64,000 bases of DNA from Acididesulfobacillus acetoxydans (GCF_900016645.1 NZ_CDGJ01000032.1); one strand, 5' to 3'; counted from the stretch's first letter, positions 34,923-44,396 are shown. Made by a program: numbers and translations. The notes: generated by a model not told the origin, from the sequence alone.

Positions 34923-35236
34923 TGGCAGCCTTCCGGTGGCAATAGGCCGGTTCTGCTTCGGGCTCGCGCGGGGCCCGGCGCACGGCGTGATTTTCCTGAT
35001 GATGTGTATGGCGGTTTTTCTCCGGGTTCCCGCGGGACCCGGAGCTGTCTTCTGCCGGACTGACGGCAGCGCAACCCGCCGCAAACCCCATGGGCGTAAG
35101 GTTAGGCAGTTCCCGGCTTGTAGGGCAGTGGGAACTGCCTAATATATCTGTCCTGAGGGGCAGAGGCCAACTCTGCTTGGGGCGTTGCCTCGGAGGGTTA
35201 GGGTGGAGCACTTGCCGATGGTTCCCCTGGAGCGAT
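34923..35236. other. Intergenic region with two strong hairpins
   Basis: CTCCGGGT/ACCCGGAG with an inner CCCGCGGG (35020-35044) and TTAGGCAGTTCCC/GGGAACTGCCTAA (35102-35142, a perfect 13-bp stem). Either may terminate the peptidase transcript; neither has a T-run. No gene is visible. Confidence 0.55.
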
Positions 35237-35266
35237 TTGACTCAGAGCGGATCGTTCAACTATAAT
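35237..35266 (+). promoter_or_regulatory. Sigma-A-type promoter of the MFS gene
   Basis: TTGACT (35237-35242), 18-bp spacer, perfect TATAAT (35261-35266). The ATG at 35310 follows GAGGCGGAG, so the leader is about 37 nt. Confidence 0.75.
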
Positions 35267-35309
35267 AGAAGAATATTGTGACAATACAACGAGCAGAGGC
35301 GGAGATATT

Positions 35310-36548
35310 ATGGGGGAAAACACGGGAAAGAACAGTGGGGAAGGGGCAGGAGAGGGCCCTGCCCAGGGGGTAGGGCCGAAAGAACTTTGGACCAAAAACT
35401 TCATCCTAATCGTTTTGGCGAATTTCATTATTTTTTTCGGCTTTCAGATGCTGATGCCGACCATTCCTGTTTATACGGAAAAATTGGGCGGCTCGCAATC
35501 CGAGGCCGGGTTGGTCATGGGCATCTTCGCCATTTCGGCAGTGCTCATTCGTCCCTTTGCCGGGCGTGCTATCGACGTTTTTGGGCGCAAGGTGATTTTT
35601 CTCTCGGGTTTAACGATTTTTTTCGTCTCAGTCCTGGCTTATAATTGGCTGCCTACGGTTCTGCTGCTGATCCTTTTTCGACTTATTCACGGGTTTGGCT
35701 GGGGAGCCTCCAGCACGGCGGCCGGGACGATTGCCGCGGACACGATTCCCCGTCCCCGCCTCACGGAAGGCATGGGCTATTACGGTATCGCGAGTGACAT
35801 TGCCATGGCGTTGGCTCCGGCTTATGGGCTCTTCCTCATAGGCAGCTACGGATTTCCGGCGCTCTTCTTTTCTTCGGGGGCGGCTACGTTGCTTGCGATC
35901 ATTTTAGCCTGCTTTATTACCTATCGTGAGGCCTCTCAAACGGAGCGCGGGAGCCGGACAGCCTTTTTTGAGAAAGCCGCTTTCCGGCCCTCTTTGCTCA
36001 TGTTTTTCGTGACTATGACCTTTGGAGCGATTGTTTCCTTCCTCGCTTTATATGCGAGTCATCTGGGTATTTCAAACATAGGGATTTTTTTCACTTTCTA
36101 TGCCGTGGCTCTGATGTTAAGCAGGCCGCTGTTCGGACGCCTGGCCGATCGCCGAGGATTTGATATCGTTCTTGTGCCGGGAATGCTGGCTATCTTGCTG
36201 GCCATGTTTTTGCTCTATCGCGCTCAGGCTTCCTCGCAACCTTTGCTCATCCTGCTGGTGGCGGCAGTTATCTATGGGTTCGGTTTTGGGGCTGTACAGC
36301 CGAGTTTACAGGCGATGGCGGTGCTCGATGTGCCGTTTAACCGCCGGGGGGCCGCCAATGGGACCTTCTACTCCGCCTTTGATCTCGGCATCGGCCTGGG
36401 CTCCGGTATCTGGGGTGTGGTTGCCGATGTCTGGGGTTTCAGTGCCATGTACTTGGGCGCGACCGTGCCTGCTTTCCTGGCCTTGGTTTTTTATCTGTTC
36501 ATGGGTAGGCGAAAAGCGCCGGAAGGCCGAGACGGCAGAAGGGGGTAG
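35310..36548 (+). CDS. Major facilitator superfamily transporter
   Basis: A 412-residue permease with twelve predicted helices after a Gly/Glu-rich, cytoplasmic N-terminus of about 25 residues. The MFS loop 2-3 motif is seen as GRAIDVFGRKVIF and its second-half counterpart as GRLADRRGFDIV. The helix-4 region has RLIHGFGWGASSTAAGTIAAD. The pattern fits drug/efflux-type MFS proteins of the DHA1 kind, but the substrate cannot be told. It has its own near-consensus promoter. Confidence 0.9.
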   Translation: MGENTGKNSGEGAGEGPAQGVGPKELWTKNFILIVLANFIIFFGFQMLMPTIPVYTEKLGGSQSEAGLVMGIFAISAVLIRPFAGRAIDVFGRKVIFLSGLTIFFVSVLAYNWLPTVLLLILFRLIHGFGWGASSTAAGTIAADTIPRPRLTEGMGYYGIASDIAMALAPAYGLFLIGSYGFPALFFSSGAATLLAIILACFITYREASQTERGSRTAFFEKAAFRPSLLMFFVTMTFGAIVSFLALYASHLGISNIGIFFTFYAVALMLSRPLFGRLADRRGFDIVLVPGMLAILLAMFLLYRAQASSQPLLILLVAAVIYGFGFGAVQPSLQAMAVLDVPFNRRGAANGTFYSAFDLGIGLGSGIWGVVADVWGFSAMYLGATVPAFLALVFYLFMGRRKAPEGRDGRRG

Positions 36549-36988
36549 GTCTCGGCTGAGCAGTGAGGTCATGCCGGATGCAAGGTTAATTTGGATGCGG
36601 GAAAAATCCATACGTCAGCCAACTCGGATGCGGACCCAATTGGGGGACGGGCCGATCAGGATGTAAGGTCGATTGAGATCCGGGTAAATCCACGGTTGTC
36701 CCGCGTCGCCCGTCGTGGTATGTTATTCTCAAAGTAAATTGTTGCGAGAACGGAATCGGCGTTCGGGTACTTAATTTTCCCTATGTCAACCACCCCATGC
36801 CTAAAGGCGTCTGAAGCCAGGGGCTTCCGCGCGCAGCATTCGGTGAAAGGTCGTGAAAGGTCGTTTGGCGTGAGCGGGCAGTCCTGGGGGATGATTTCCA
36901 TTTATCCTGTTTCCGCAACCGGGAAGGGTTCTGCCAAGAAACATGACGGCGGGTGGGTAGGAGGAGATTTTGGACAAGAAAGAGGTAA
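36549..36988. other. Intergenic stretch with IS-end-like hairpin and tandem 10-mer
   Basis: CCCCATGCCTAAAGGCG followed by AAGCCAGGGGCTTC (about 36793-36827) resembles the motif near 5966 and IS200/IS605 terminal hairpins. GTGAAAGGTC occurs twice in tandem (about 36842-36861). No gene is supported. Confidence 0.4.
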
Positions 36989-38194
36989 ATGGTGATGGGT
37001 AAAGACGAGGGAGACGGTATTCGCAGGAGAAGCGAACTGGATAGCCTTCTCTTGAAGGCGGATTGGCGCGGATTGAGGTATCGGGCCAGCCGGGACCGTT
37101 CCGTCGTGAGGCAACTGCAGAGTAAAGTGCTGACTGCGTCGGGATTGCTGTTATGGCGGGCAGTGGAAGGGTTGGGACGGGTGGCGGGATGGTTGGAAGA
37201 GGAAAGGCCGGGCTACGCGCAGGAGATGGTTCGCCGCTATTTTTGGGCGCTCAATGAAGAATCCGGTGGTACGGCTTGGAATGCGGGGCAGGCCATCGGG
37301 AGCATCATGGCCAACAGTCCGGACACGTGCGGGCATTTTCATTGGATGTTCAGCGATTTTTTAGCCGATCCCAGTTTGCGAGACGGAGTGTTGTGGGGAT
37401 TGCTGCAGTTGGCGCTTGAGGCTCCGCAATGGGTGTTCCCTTTGGAAGAGCGGGTTAAACCTTTCTTGGGGGCGGGTTCTGCGGAAACGCAACTCTTGGC
37501 GGCACTAATCTATCGTTTTATGCGGGAGCGGGCGGGACAAGAACAGGGGTGGGAGATTTCCCGCGCGGACGGCTTGGCGGAGGGCGAGACGCCGGTCACG
37601 CTTTATCAGGAAGGGAAACTGAGAACCCTTCCCGTGCGATCGTGGCTGCAAACGGATACGGTCAGCTTTTGGACTCAAACCATGGATATGGGCGGGGTCG
37701 AAGCCCACCTGACGCTGGCCGGCAGCGGGGAGGGGTTGTGTTGGCTTAGCTCAGGCAATCCCAGGGAGGAGGAAGGCAGGTTGCGTTCCTGGGTGCGGCG
37801 GCACTTACCGGGGTCTTGGCTGGTCCGGACTTCCCGGCCGCATGAGGAGGCACTCAGGGAACTCGGCGAGTATTTTCAGGGCGCGCGCCGCAAGTTCGAG
37901 CTGCCCCTGCACTTGAAAGGGACGGATTTTCAAAAGAGGGTCTGGCGGGCCCTGACAGATATTCCCTATGGAGAGACCCGCAGTTACCATGATATTGCGG
38001 TAGCCGTGGGCAGTCCCAAGGGTTCCCGTGCGGTGGGCGGCGCCGTTCATGAAAATCCGGTTGCTTTTGTCGTCCCCTGTCACCGGGTCATTGGACAAGA
38101 CGGAAGATTGACCGGGTATGCGGGGGGCTTGGAACTCAAAGCCGCTTTACTGGAATTGGAGAAAGGCAGGGATTCTTTGCCCGGCGGGGCGTGA
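36989..38194 (+). CDS. Fusion of a DVU0298-like helical-repeat domain and a methylated-DNA-protein cysteine methyltransferase
   Basis: A 401-residue two-part protein. Residues 1-210 are helical with paired Trp/Leu repeats (LLLWRAVEGLGRVAGWLEEE, RRYFWALNEESGGTAWNAGQAIGSIM) and resemble DVU0298-family HEAT-like proteins of anaerobes. From about 225 on is an Ada/Ogt module: a ribonuclease-like N-lobe, then FQKRVWRALTDIPYGETRSYHDIA, and the active site PCHRVIG whose Cys takes alkyl groups from O6-alkylguanine. The frame is continuous through the junction, with no internal start needed. The repair half looks functional; the role of the N-terminal half is unknown. ATG at 36989 or 36995, both after AAAGAGG. 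Confidence 0.82.
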   Translation: MVMGKDEGDGIRRRSELDSLLLKADWRGLRYRASRDRSVVRQLQSKVLTASGLLLWRAVEGLGRVAGWLEEERPGYAQEMVRRYFWALNEESGGTAWNAGQAIGSIMANSPDTCGHFHWMFSDFLADPSLRDGVLWGLLQLALEAPQWVFPLEERVKPFLGAGSAETQLLAALIYRFMRERAGQEQGWEISRADGLAEGETPVTLYQEGKLRTLPVRSWLQTDTVSFWTQTMDMGGVEAHLTLAGSGEGLCWLSSGNPREEEGRLRSWVRRHLPGSWLVRTSRPHEEALRELGEYFQGARRKFELPLHLKGTDFQKRVWRALTDIPYGETRSYHDIAVAVGSPKGSRAVGGAVHENPVAFVVPCHRVIGQDGRLTGYAGGLELKAALLELEKGRDSLPGGA

Positions 38195-38279
38195 TCCGAG
38201 ACCGAGCCATGCATGATTTGACAACTTTTTGGTCAGACTAGAGGTTGAACGATTGAAGATCTTACCTAAGGGAGAACAA

Positions 38280-38672
38280 ATGGTGAGTGAAAGGACGGTC
38301 AATCTCATGAAGCATGTTTATGCCCTAATCGTCAAGTATGTCATGGTTGCGGTAATCCTGTATGTGGTCCTGGGGTTGTTTTACAGCGTCGGCATCGGGG
38401 ATATTCTGTTGCTGAGCCTTGTTGTGACAGTCTTGGCCTACCTCTTGGGGGATTTGCTGGTTTTGCCGATGGGTGGTAATGTCATGGCCACGGTGGCCGA
38501 TTTCGTGATAGCGGTTGTCGCCGTCTGGGGAATCGGGGGTTATTGGCTGAATTACGGAATCAGCATTGTTCCGGCCCTCTACTCGGGTATCTTGATCGGA
38601 GTGGGAGAATGGTTTTTCCACAAATACATGGTGGGGCGGGTCGTGGACAATCATGTGGATCCGTCGGAGTAA
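38280..38672 (+). CDS. DUF2512 family membrane protein (YndM-like)
   Basis: A 130-residue protein with four predicted helices: KHVYALIVKYVMVAVILYVVLG, then DILLLSLVVTVLAYLLGDLLVLP, ATVADFVIAVVAVWGIGGYW and a last helix around ILIGVGEWFFHKYM. This matches DUF2512, small membrane proteins of spore-formers with unknown role. The ATG at 38280 after AAGGGAG is preferred; seventeen further in-frame codons upstream lack support. The segment after it runs into a microsatellite. Confidence 0.85.
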   Translation: MVSERTVNLMKHVYALIVKYVMVAVILYVVLGLFYSVGIGDILLLSLVVTVLAYLLGDLLVLPMGGNVMATVADFVIAVVAVWGIGGYWLNYGISIVPALYSGILIGVGEWFFHKYMVGRVVDNHVDPSE

Positions 38673-38805
38673 ATGTCAAGTCGGCGCCGGTCTCGGAGTA
38701 GACCCCGGACGGATGAAGGGTCAGCCATGAATTGCCAAGACAGACAACAAAGATGAACTACGACGTGAAGCTTTAAAGACGACCCAGAGATAGAGCTGAA
38801 GATAT

Positions 38806-38931
38806 AGATATAATAGAGATAGAGATAGAGATAAAGATAGAGATAAAGATAGAGATAGAGATAAAGATAGAGATAAAGATAGAGATAAAGATAAAGATAG
38901 AGATAAAGATAGAGATAAAGATAAGATAAGC
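38806..38931. repeat. Hexanucleotide microsatellite (GATAGA/GATAAA)
   Basis: About twenty consecutive 6-bp units alternating between GATAGA and GATAAA, with only edge irregularities. On the minus strand it would encode a Tyr-Leu repeat, which is a by-product. It lies between the DUF2512 gene and PFOR 2. Confidence 0.95.
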
Positions 38932-39249
38932 TATTGAGAGAGGCCATAAGGACCATCAAGTAGACAACTTCTTTACTAAAGAACTACGGGTTTTGCGGTA
39001 AGGCCCTGCCCTCTGTCCCGGTTGAGGTGACGGAAGGCGGGGTTTTTATGCATGGTTGGAGAAGGAAAGACGCATAATAAAGGACAGGGTGTGGGCGGTA
39101 GGCCGGTGTGCCCGGCGGTATCGTCTGTTGGCATGCTTGCTTTGGTGAGCGCTTTCTTGACCAGGGCGAGAGGAGCGGGAGAAGAGCAAGATATGAAGGA
39201 TAAGAAGGATGGAATGGCAAGGTGAAAATGAAAAGGAGGGCTAATCCCA
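38932..39249. other. Upstream region of PFOR 2
   Basis: About 320 bp without a gene. CCTGCC can pair with AGGCGGG just before GTTTTT (about 39005-39047), a possible weak terminator. I could not place a clear promoter; AAGGAGGG precedes the GTG start. Confidence 0.3.
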
Positions 39250-42200
39250 GTGGCAAAGAAAATGAAAACGATGGACGGGAATACGGCGGCGGCCAGTGCT
39301 TCTTATGCATTGACGGAAGTCGCGACCATTTTCCCGATTACCCCCTCTTCGCCGATGGCGGAAAGTGTGGACGAGTGGGCCGCGCACGGCAAGAAGAACT
39401 TATTCAACCAACCCGTGAAGGTGGTGGAGATGCAATCCGAAGGCGGCGCGGCCGGGGCCTTGCACGGGTCTTTACAGGCGGGGGCCTTAACCACGACCTA
39501 TACGGCTTCGCAGGGTTTGCTGTTGATGATTCCCAACATGTATAAGATGGCGGGGGAATATTTACCGGCAGTCTTTCAGGTGAGTGCCAGATCCTTGGCC
39601 TCTCACGCCTTATCGATCTTCGGCGACCACCAAGATGTAATGGCCGCGCGCCAAACCGGTTTTGCCTTATTGTGCTCGGCCAGTGTGCAGGAAGCGCAAG
39701 ATCTTGCTTATGTGGCCCACTTGTGTGCGCTGAAAGCCCGTGTGCCCTTTCTGCACTTTTTTGACGGTTTCCGCACTTCCCACGAAGTGCAGAAAATTGA
39801 GGTTATCGAGGCGGAAGAGATTGCCAAATTGGTGGATTATCAGGCTCTGAAGGATTTCCGGGATCGGGCCCTCAGCCCGGAACACCCGGTTCTGCGGGGA
39901 ACGGCTCAGAATCCGGATATTTATTTTCAGGAGAGGGAATCAGGCAACCGGTTTTTCCAGGCCGTTCCGGATATCGTCGCCAATATGATGCGAGAAATTA
40001 AAACTTTAAGCGGCCGGGAGTACCAGCCTTTCGTTTATTATGGGGCGGAGGATGCCGATCGGATCATTGTCGCCATGGGCTCTGTCTGTGAGACGGCCGC
40101 AGAAGTAGTGGATTATTTGAATGCCCGCGGGGAGAAGGTAGGGATACTGAAAGTTCACCTCTACCGCCCGTTCTCCGCTCAATATTTCTTCAACGTTTTG
40201 CCCAAGACAGTGCAAAAGATTGCCGTTTTGGATAGGACGAAAGAGCCCGGCTCCCCCGGTGAACCGCTCTACCTGGATGTGGTGAGGGTGTTTTATGAAC
40301 GGGCGCAGAAGCCCCTGATCGTCGGCGGGCGCTATGGCTTGGGTTCCAAAGACACGACGCCCGCGCAATTAGCCGCGGTTTACAAAAATCTGGCCCAAGC
40401 CCAGCCAAAAAATGATTTTACCATCGGCATCGTTGACGATGTGACCTTTACCTCCTTACCGGAAGGTGAGCCCATGGAGACTACCCCGCAAGGAACGATC
40501 AGCTGCAAGTTCTGGGGGTTGGGTTCGGACGGGACGGTGGGAGCCAACAAATCGGCGATCAAGATTATCGGGGATCACACGGGTATGTATGCCCAGGGCT
40601 ATTTTGAATACGATTCCAAGAAGTCCGGCGGAACCACGATTTCTCACTTGCGTTTCGGCCAAAAGCCGATTCAGTCCGCTTACCTCGTTTCCAGTGCCGA
40701 CTACATAGCTTGTCACAACAAATCGTTTCTCCGGCAATATGACCTCGTCAAAGGGCTCAAGCAAAACGGAACGTTTGTCCTCAATTGTCCTTGGAATATG
40801 GACGAGCTTGAGCAGAATCTGCCGGCGGCCCTAAAACGCTATATTGCCCGCAACAATATAAAATTTTACATTGTTGACGCGATTGATATTGCCCGCAAAA
40901 TCGGTTTGGGTGGCCGGATCAATATGGTCATGCAGGCGGCCTTCTTCAAGCTGGCCAATGTCATCCCGCTTGAAGATGCGGTGAAATATCTCAAAGACTC
41001 AATCCAGGCGACTTATGGGAGAAAAGGCCGGAAGATCGTGGAGATGAACTGGAAAGCGGTCGACGAAGGGATCAATGCCACGGTCAAGGTGGAAGTTCCG
41101 GCGGCTTGGGCCGATGCGGCCGACCAGGCAAAAGAGCCGGGCTTGAGCGGGGAGACCGAATTCCTGCGCAAAATTCAAAGGCCGATGGAACGCCACGAAG
41201 GGGATGACTTGCCGGTCAGCAGTTTTGTGGGGAGGGAAGACGGGACCTTCCCGTTGGGTACGACGAAGTGGGAAAAGCGCGGAATCGCCGTCATGATTCC
41301 GGAATGGCAAATTGACGAGTGTATTCAGTGCAACCAGTGTTCATATATTTGTCCGCACGCCACGATCCGGCCTTTCCTTCTGGATAGTGCGGAAGAGGAA
41401 CAGGCGCCTGAAACCTTCAAGACGAAGAAAGCCATCGGCAAGGAGTTGGATGGGCTCAACTTCAGAATCCAGGTGAGCCCGCTGGACTGTACAGGTTGCG
41501 GCAATTGCGCGGATATTTGTCCGGCCCCCGGCAAAGCTTTGATCATGAAACCGGCTGATGAACAAATCGGAAAACAAAGTGCCAACTGGGAATTTGCCTT
41601 GACTGTCCGGGAAAAAAACAATCTTCTTAATCCCAAGACCCTCAAGGGAAGCCAGTTTGCCCGCCCGCTGCTGGAGTTCAACGGTGCCTGCCCCGGCTGT
41701 GGTGAAACAGCGTATGTCAAGCTCCTGACCCAGCTTTTTGGGGATCGCATGATGATTGCCAACGCTACGGGCTGCACCTCAATCTGGGGTGGCAGTGCTC
41801 CTTCTATTCCCTATACGACCAATGCGGAGGGTAGGGGTCCCAGCTGGGCCAACTCCCTCTTTGAGGACAATGCCGAATATGGTTACGGCATGTATTTGGG
41901 TGTTAAGCAGATGCGAGAGAGGCTGGCGCTCCTCATGCGCGGTGCGCTGGAGAGTGGGGTGCGGGAGGAAACCAAGGAAGCCTTGCGTAACTGGCTGGAT
42001 CATTTTGCCGACGGGGATGTCTCCCGAGTGGCTTCCGATCAAGTCCTCCGGGCCCTCCAAGCGGAGCCTGATACCAACAATCCGGTCCTTAAGCAAATTT
42101 TAGAGGCCAAAGATTACCTGGTTAAACGGTCTCACTGGATCGTCGGCGGCGACGGCTGGGCCTATGATATCGGCTATGGCGGTTTGGATCACGTGTTGGC

Positions 42201-42789
42201 GGCGGGGGACGATGTGAACGTCCTTGTGCTCGATACCGAGGTCTATTCCAATACCGGGGGCCAGTCCTCGAAGGCGACGCAAACGGCGGCTATCGCCAAG
42301 TTTGCCGCCGCCGGCAAAAAAATCCGCAAGAAAGATCTGGGTCTCATGGCCATGAGTTACGGTTATGTTTATGTCGCTCAGGTTTCTATGGGTGCCAACA
42401 TGAATCAGGTGCTGAAGGCGATTGCCGAAGCGGAAGCCTACCCGGGCCCGTCCTTGATTATCGCTTATGCGCCTTGTATTAACCACGGGATCAAAGCCGG
42501 TATGGGGACGTCGGTGCTGGAAGGAAAGCGGGCAGTTGCCGCGGGTTACTGGCACCTTTACCGTTATAATCCACTGCTGAAGGAACAAGGGAAAAACCCC
42601 TTCACGCTCGATTCGAAAGAACCCGCCGCCTCCTTTAAGGAGTTTCTGTTGGGTGAGATTCGCTACGCCTCGCTGGCTACGGTGTTCCCGGATGCCGCCG
42701 AAAAACTGTTTGAGGTGGCTGAACGAGACGCCCGCGAGCGCTACGAATCCTATAAGCGCCTGGCGGAGATGAAATTCCCGAACGGTTGA
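39250..42789 (+). CDS. nifJ: Pyruvate:ferredoxin (flavodoxin) oxidoreductase, paralogue 2
   Basis: A 1179-residue PFOR aligning end to end with the copy at 21 kb. All motifs are kept: TMDGNTAAASASYALTEVA, EMQSEGGAAGALHGS, GLGSDGTVGANKSAIKIIG, the ferredoxin clusters CIQCNQCSYICP and CTGCGNCADICP, GACPGCGETAYVK and GGDGWAYDIGYGGLDHVL. Differences cluster in the linker before the ferredoxin domain and in the helical segment near 890-950. GTG start after AAGGAGGG. The leader is unlike that of paralogue 1, suggesting different regulation, for instance one catabolic and one anabolic or stress form (inference). Confidence 0.95.
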   Translation: MAKKMKTMDGNTAAASASYALTEVATIFPITPSSPMAESVDEWAAHGKKNLFNQPVKVVEMQSEGGAAGALHGSLQAGALTTTYTASQGLLLMIPNMYKMAGEYLPAVFQVSARSLASHALSIFGDHQDVMAARQTGFALLCSASVQEAQDLAYVAHLCALKARVPFLHFFDGFRTSHEVQKIEVIEAEEIAKLVDYQALKDFRDRALSPEHPVLRGTAQNPDIYFQERESGNRFFQAVPDIVANMMREIKTLSGREYQPFVYYGAEDADRIIVAMGSVCETAAEVVDYLNARGEKVGILKVHLYRPFSAQYFFNVLPKTVQKIAVLDRTKEPGSPGEPLYLDVVRVFYERAQKPLIVGGRYGLGSKDTTPAQLAAVYKNLAQAQPKNDFTIGIVDDVTFTSLPEGEPMETTPQGTISCKFWGLGSDGTVGANKSAIKIIGDHTGMYAQGYFEYDSKKSGGTTISHLRFGQKPIQSAYLVSSADYIACHNKSFLRQYDLVKGLKQNGTFVLNCPWNMDELEQNLPAALKRYIARNNIKFYIVDAIDIARKIGLGGRINMVMQAAFFKLANVIPLEDAVKYLKDSIQATYGRKGRKIVEMNWKAVDEGINATVKVEVPAAWADAADQAKEPGLSGETEFLRKIQRPMERHEGDDLPVSSFVGREDGTFPLGTTKWEKRGIAVMIPEWQIDECIQCNQCSYICPHATIRPFLLDSAEEEQAPETFKTKKAIGKELDGLNFRIQVSPLDCTGCGNCADICPAPGKALIMKPADEQIGKQSANWEFALTVREKNNLLNPKTLKGSQFARPLLEFNGACPGCGETAYVKLLTQLFGDRMMIANATGCTSIWGGSAPSIPYTTNAEGRGPSWANSLFEDNAEYGYGMYLGVKQMRERLALLMRGALESGVREETKEALRNWLDHFADGDVSRVASDQVLRALQAEPDTNNPVLKQILEAKDYLVKRSHWIVGGDGWAYDIGYGGLDHVLAAGDDVNVLVLDTEVYSNTGGQSSKATQTAAIAKFAAAGKKIRKKDLGLMAMSYGYVYVAQVSMGANMNQVLKAIAEAEAYPGPSLIIAYAPCINHGIKAGMGTSVLEGKRAVAAGYWHLYRYNPLLKEQGKNPFTLDSKEPAASFKEFLLGEIRYASLATVFPDAAEKLFEVAERDARERYESYKRLAEMKFPNG

Positions 42790-43104
42790 TCTAGGTGACC
42801 AAGAAGGTAAAGGGCCACTGGCGGTGCAAACTGTGTTACACTAAGATAGATATCTGCCAGTGTGGCATCGTAAGCAATCGGCAATGGTGATATCTATGGG
42901 TTCAAGAGGGCAGCCTTTGGGAAAAGGGTTGCCCCCTTGGACAGAAGCTATTGTTTTCTCAACTAATCGCCTAAATCTTCTTGGGAATTTTGGCCAATGG
43001 GGATTTTGGCCAATTGGTATTTGTCAACTGACGACGCGCCCTGCTCGTTACCAGGATAGGGTCAAGGATAGAAGTTTCAAAGGCTTTAATTTCTTCAGCC
43101 GGCT
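42790..43104. other. Downstream region of PFOR 2 with hairpins and repeats
   Basis: GGCCACTGGC and GCCAGTGTGGC (about 42811-42866) can form a long-range hairpin. GGGCAGCC/GGGTTGCCC (about 42908-42934) is a tighter one followed by a C/T stretch. GGGATTTTGGCCAAT-type units repeat near 42985-43015. At 43075-43125 a GCCGGCTTCAGCCGTGGGAGG motif again looks like an IS200/IS605 end. No gene. Confidence 0.4.
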
Positions 43105-43680
43105 TCAGCCGTGGGAGGATGTCTGAGGGAAAATATCCCTTAGCTGGATTTCCAAGCCTGTCAACAAAGGGGAAGTCAAAATATCCTCATCATCACATGC
43201 TTGAAATAGATTCCAGCTTTGCTCGGCCCGTGTAAAAACTTCAATCGTTTTATGGTCGGGGTCTGCTATCCAGTATTCCTTCACCCCATGTTTGTAGTAC
43301 ATCCTGCTTTTTTCAACTCGATCATTTTTACCCGTTGAAGGTGACAATATTTCCACGACTAAATCCGGTGCGCCCTGAATATTTGTCTCAGTAATAATAT
43401 CCAGGCGGTTTTTGGCGATAAATAATATATCCGGCTGGGGCTTTTCCGTTTCAGATAAAAGAACATCCATCGGGGCATAGAAGACTTTACCCAAGTCATG
43501 CTTACGAACAAATTCTTTAACCGCGGAATATAGTTCTCCGCTTAACTCTTGGTGAATCGTTCTTGGCGCCGGAACCAAGATTAACCTTCCCCCAATCAGC
43601 TCGTATTGGTTGTCATCGTCTATTTTTAGGTAATCTTCATAGGTATACAACCTCTCGGTTCCTGCCTTTTCCGTACGCAT
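43105..43680 (-). CDS. Uma2-family (DUF820) putative restriction endonuclease-like protein
   Basis: A 191-residue PD-(D/E)xK-fold protein. Family blocks: YTYEDYLKIDDDNQYELIGGRLI, then MDVLLSETEKPQPDILFIA and the core PDLVVEILSPSTGKNDRVEKSRMYYKHGVKEYWIADP. Glu in VVEILSPS and the preceding Asp are the presumed metal ligands. Uma2 genes are abundant in cyanobacteria and in large Firmicutes genomes, usually as solitary accessory genes, and their biological role is unsettled. The ATG at 43680 is the first of the frame. A second, diverged member lies at 57.3 kb. Confidence 0.88.
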   Translation of the reverse strand: MRTEKAGTERLYTYEDYLKIDDDNQYELIGGRLILVPAPRTIHQELSGELYSAVKEFVRKHDLGKVFYAPMDVLLSETEKPQPDILFIAKNRLDIITETNIQGAPDLVVEILSPSTGKNDRVEKSRMYYKHGVKEYWIADPDHKTIEVFTRAEQSWNLFQACDDEDILTSPLLTGLEIQLRDIFPQTSSHG

Positions 43681-43761
43681 TATCAGACAACCCCCTTGTA
43701 AGATCCAACCAATCCGAAAAAACCATCTACCTAAAGACTACTTTTTTGAACAATATTTGCC

Positions 43762-44010
43762 TCAACTATTCTCATATTTGTCTATCATAGCTTTCGCCCA
43801 GGCGCTGCTTTCTAAATCTTGTAGGTCCTTGCATTTGTACTTTTCCAATACTCCTCTGGCCCTTTTGGTTTTCTGTTCCATGCCGCCTTCCGTATTCACA
43901 TCTTCATATGGATGTATGAGTATGTCAACTTTCCGATTTCTCAGGCTTTCAGGGATATCAATAATGTGAGCTAATACATCGCTATTTTCGACCTTTCTAG
44001 TGAATGTCAT
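43762..44010 (-). CDS. Orphan antitoxin-like protein
   Basis: An 82-residue protein whose first 35 residues (MTFTRKVENSDVLAHIIDIP followed by ESLRNRKVDILIHPY) resemble small antitoxins that start with a beta strand and an 'I.dlPe.lk...V.v.I.P' pattern. The remainder is charged and helical (AKAMIDKYENS at the end). No toxin gene overlaps it in the window. GAGGT lies upstream of the ATG. Call by resemblance only. Confidence 0.5.
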   Translation of the reverse strand: MTFTRKVENSDVLAHIIDIPESLRNRKVDILIHPYEDVNTEGGMEQKTKRARGVLEKYKCKDLQDLESSAWAKAMIDKYENS

Positions 44011-44396
44011 TGCAAACTAACCTCCATGTCAGAAAAGTGCGAAATCCCTTTCATCAGGTACGGATGTGCTTAGTATTAACTCCACAGGGCACCTCCTTCA
44101 TCTGTAATATTATACCATACGTTGAACGACAGCGAAAGCTCTGATCACAGGGCTTAACCCAAATGTTTATGGGCGCTCAGAAAAGACATTACGGTACTGG
44201 GGTAGCGGTTGCTCCGGCGCTTGAAAGGAAAAGGTTTGTGGGGATGCACCCGTACGATGTAGCGTGGGATCGTGGCCTGTCAATTGCACCAACTGACGGG
44301 ATCCGGTATTTTTCGGGGACAATCGCAGCGCATTTTTGCGGAAGGCTCCTTGTTCAAGATGGTGCGCCATGGTAAAATAAGGATTGGAAGCGGCCG
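44011..44396. other. Intergenic region upstream of the MNT/HEPN pair
   Basis: AT-rich at first (44090-44120, likely promoter DNA for the minus-strand antitoxin-like gene), then mixed. A 70-codon + strand frame at 44163-44375 has no recognisable features. TAAAAT (44374-44379) may be a -10 for the pair downstream. Confidence 0.3.

Noticed and set aside
38651..38959. Minus-strand gene encoding a Tyr-Leu repeat protein
   Set aside because: It is only the translation of the hexanucleotide microsatellite; flanking sequence has no protein features.
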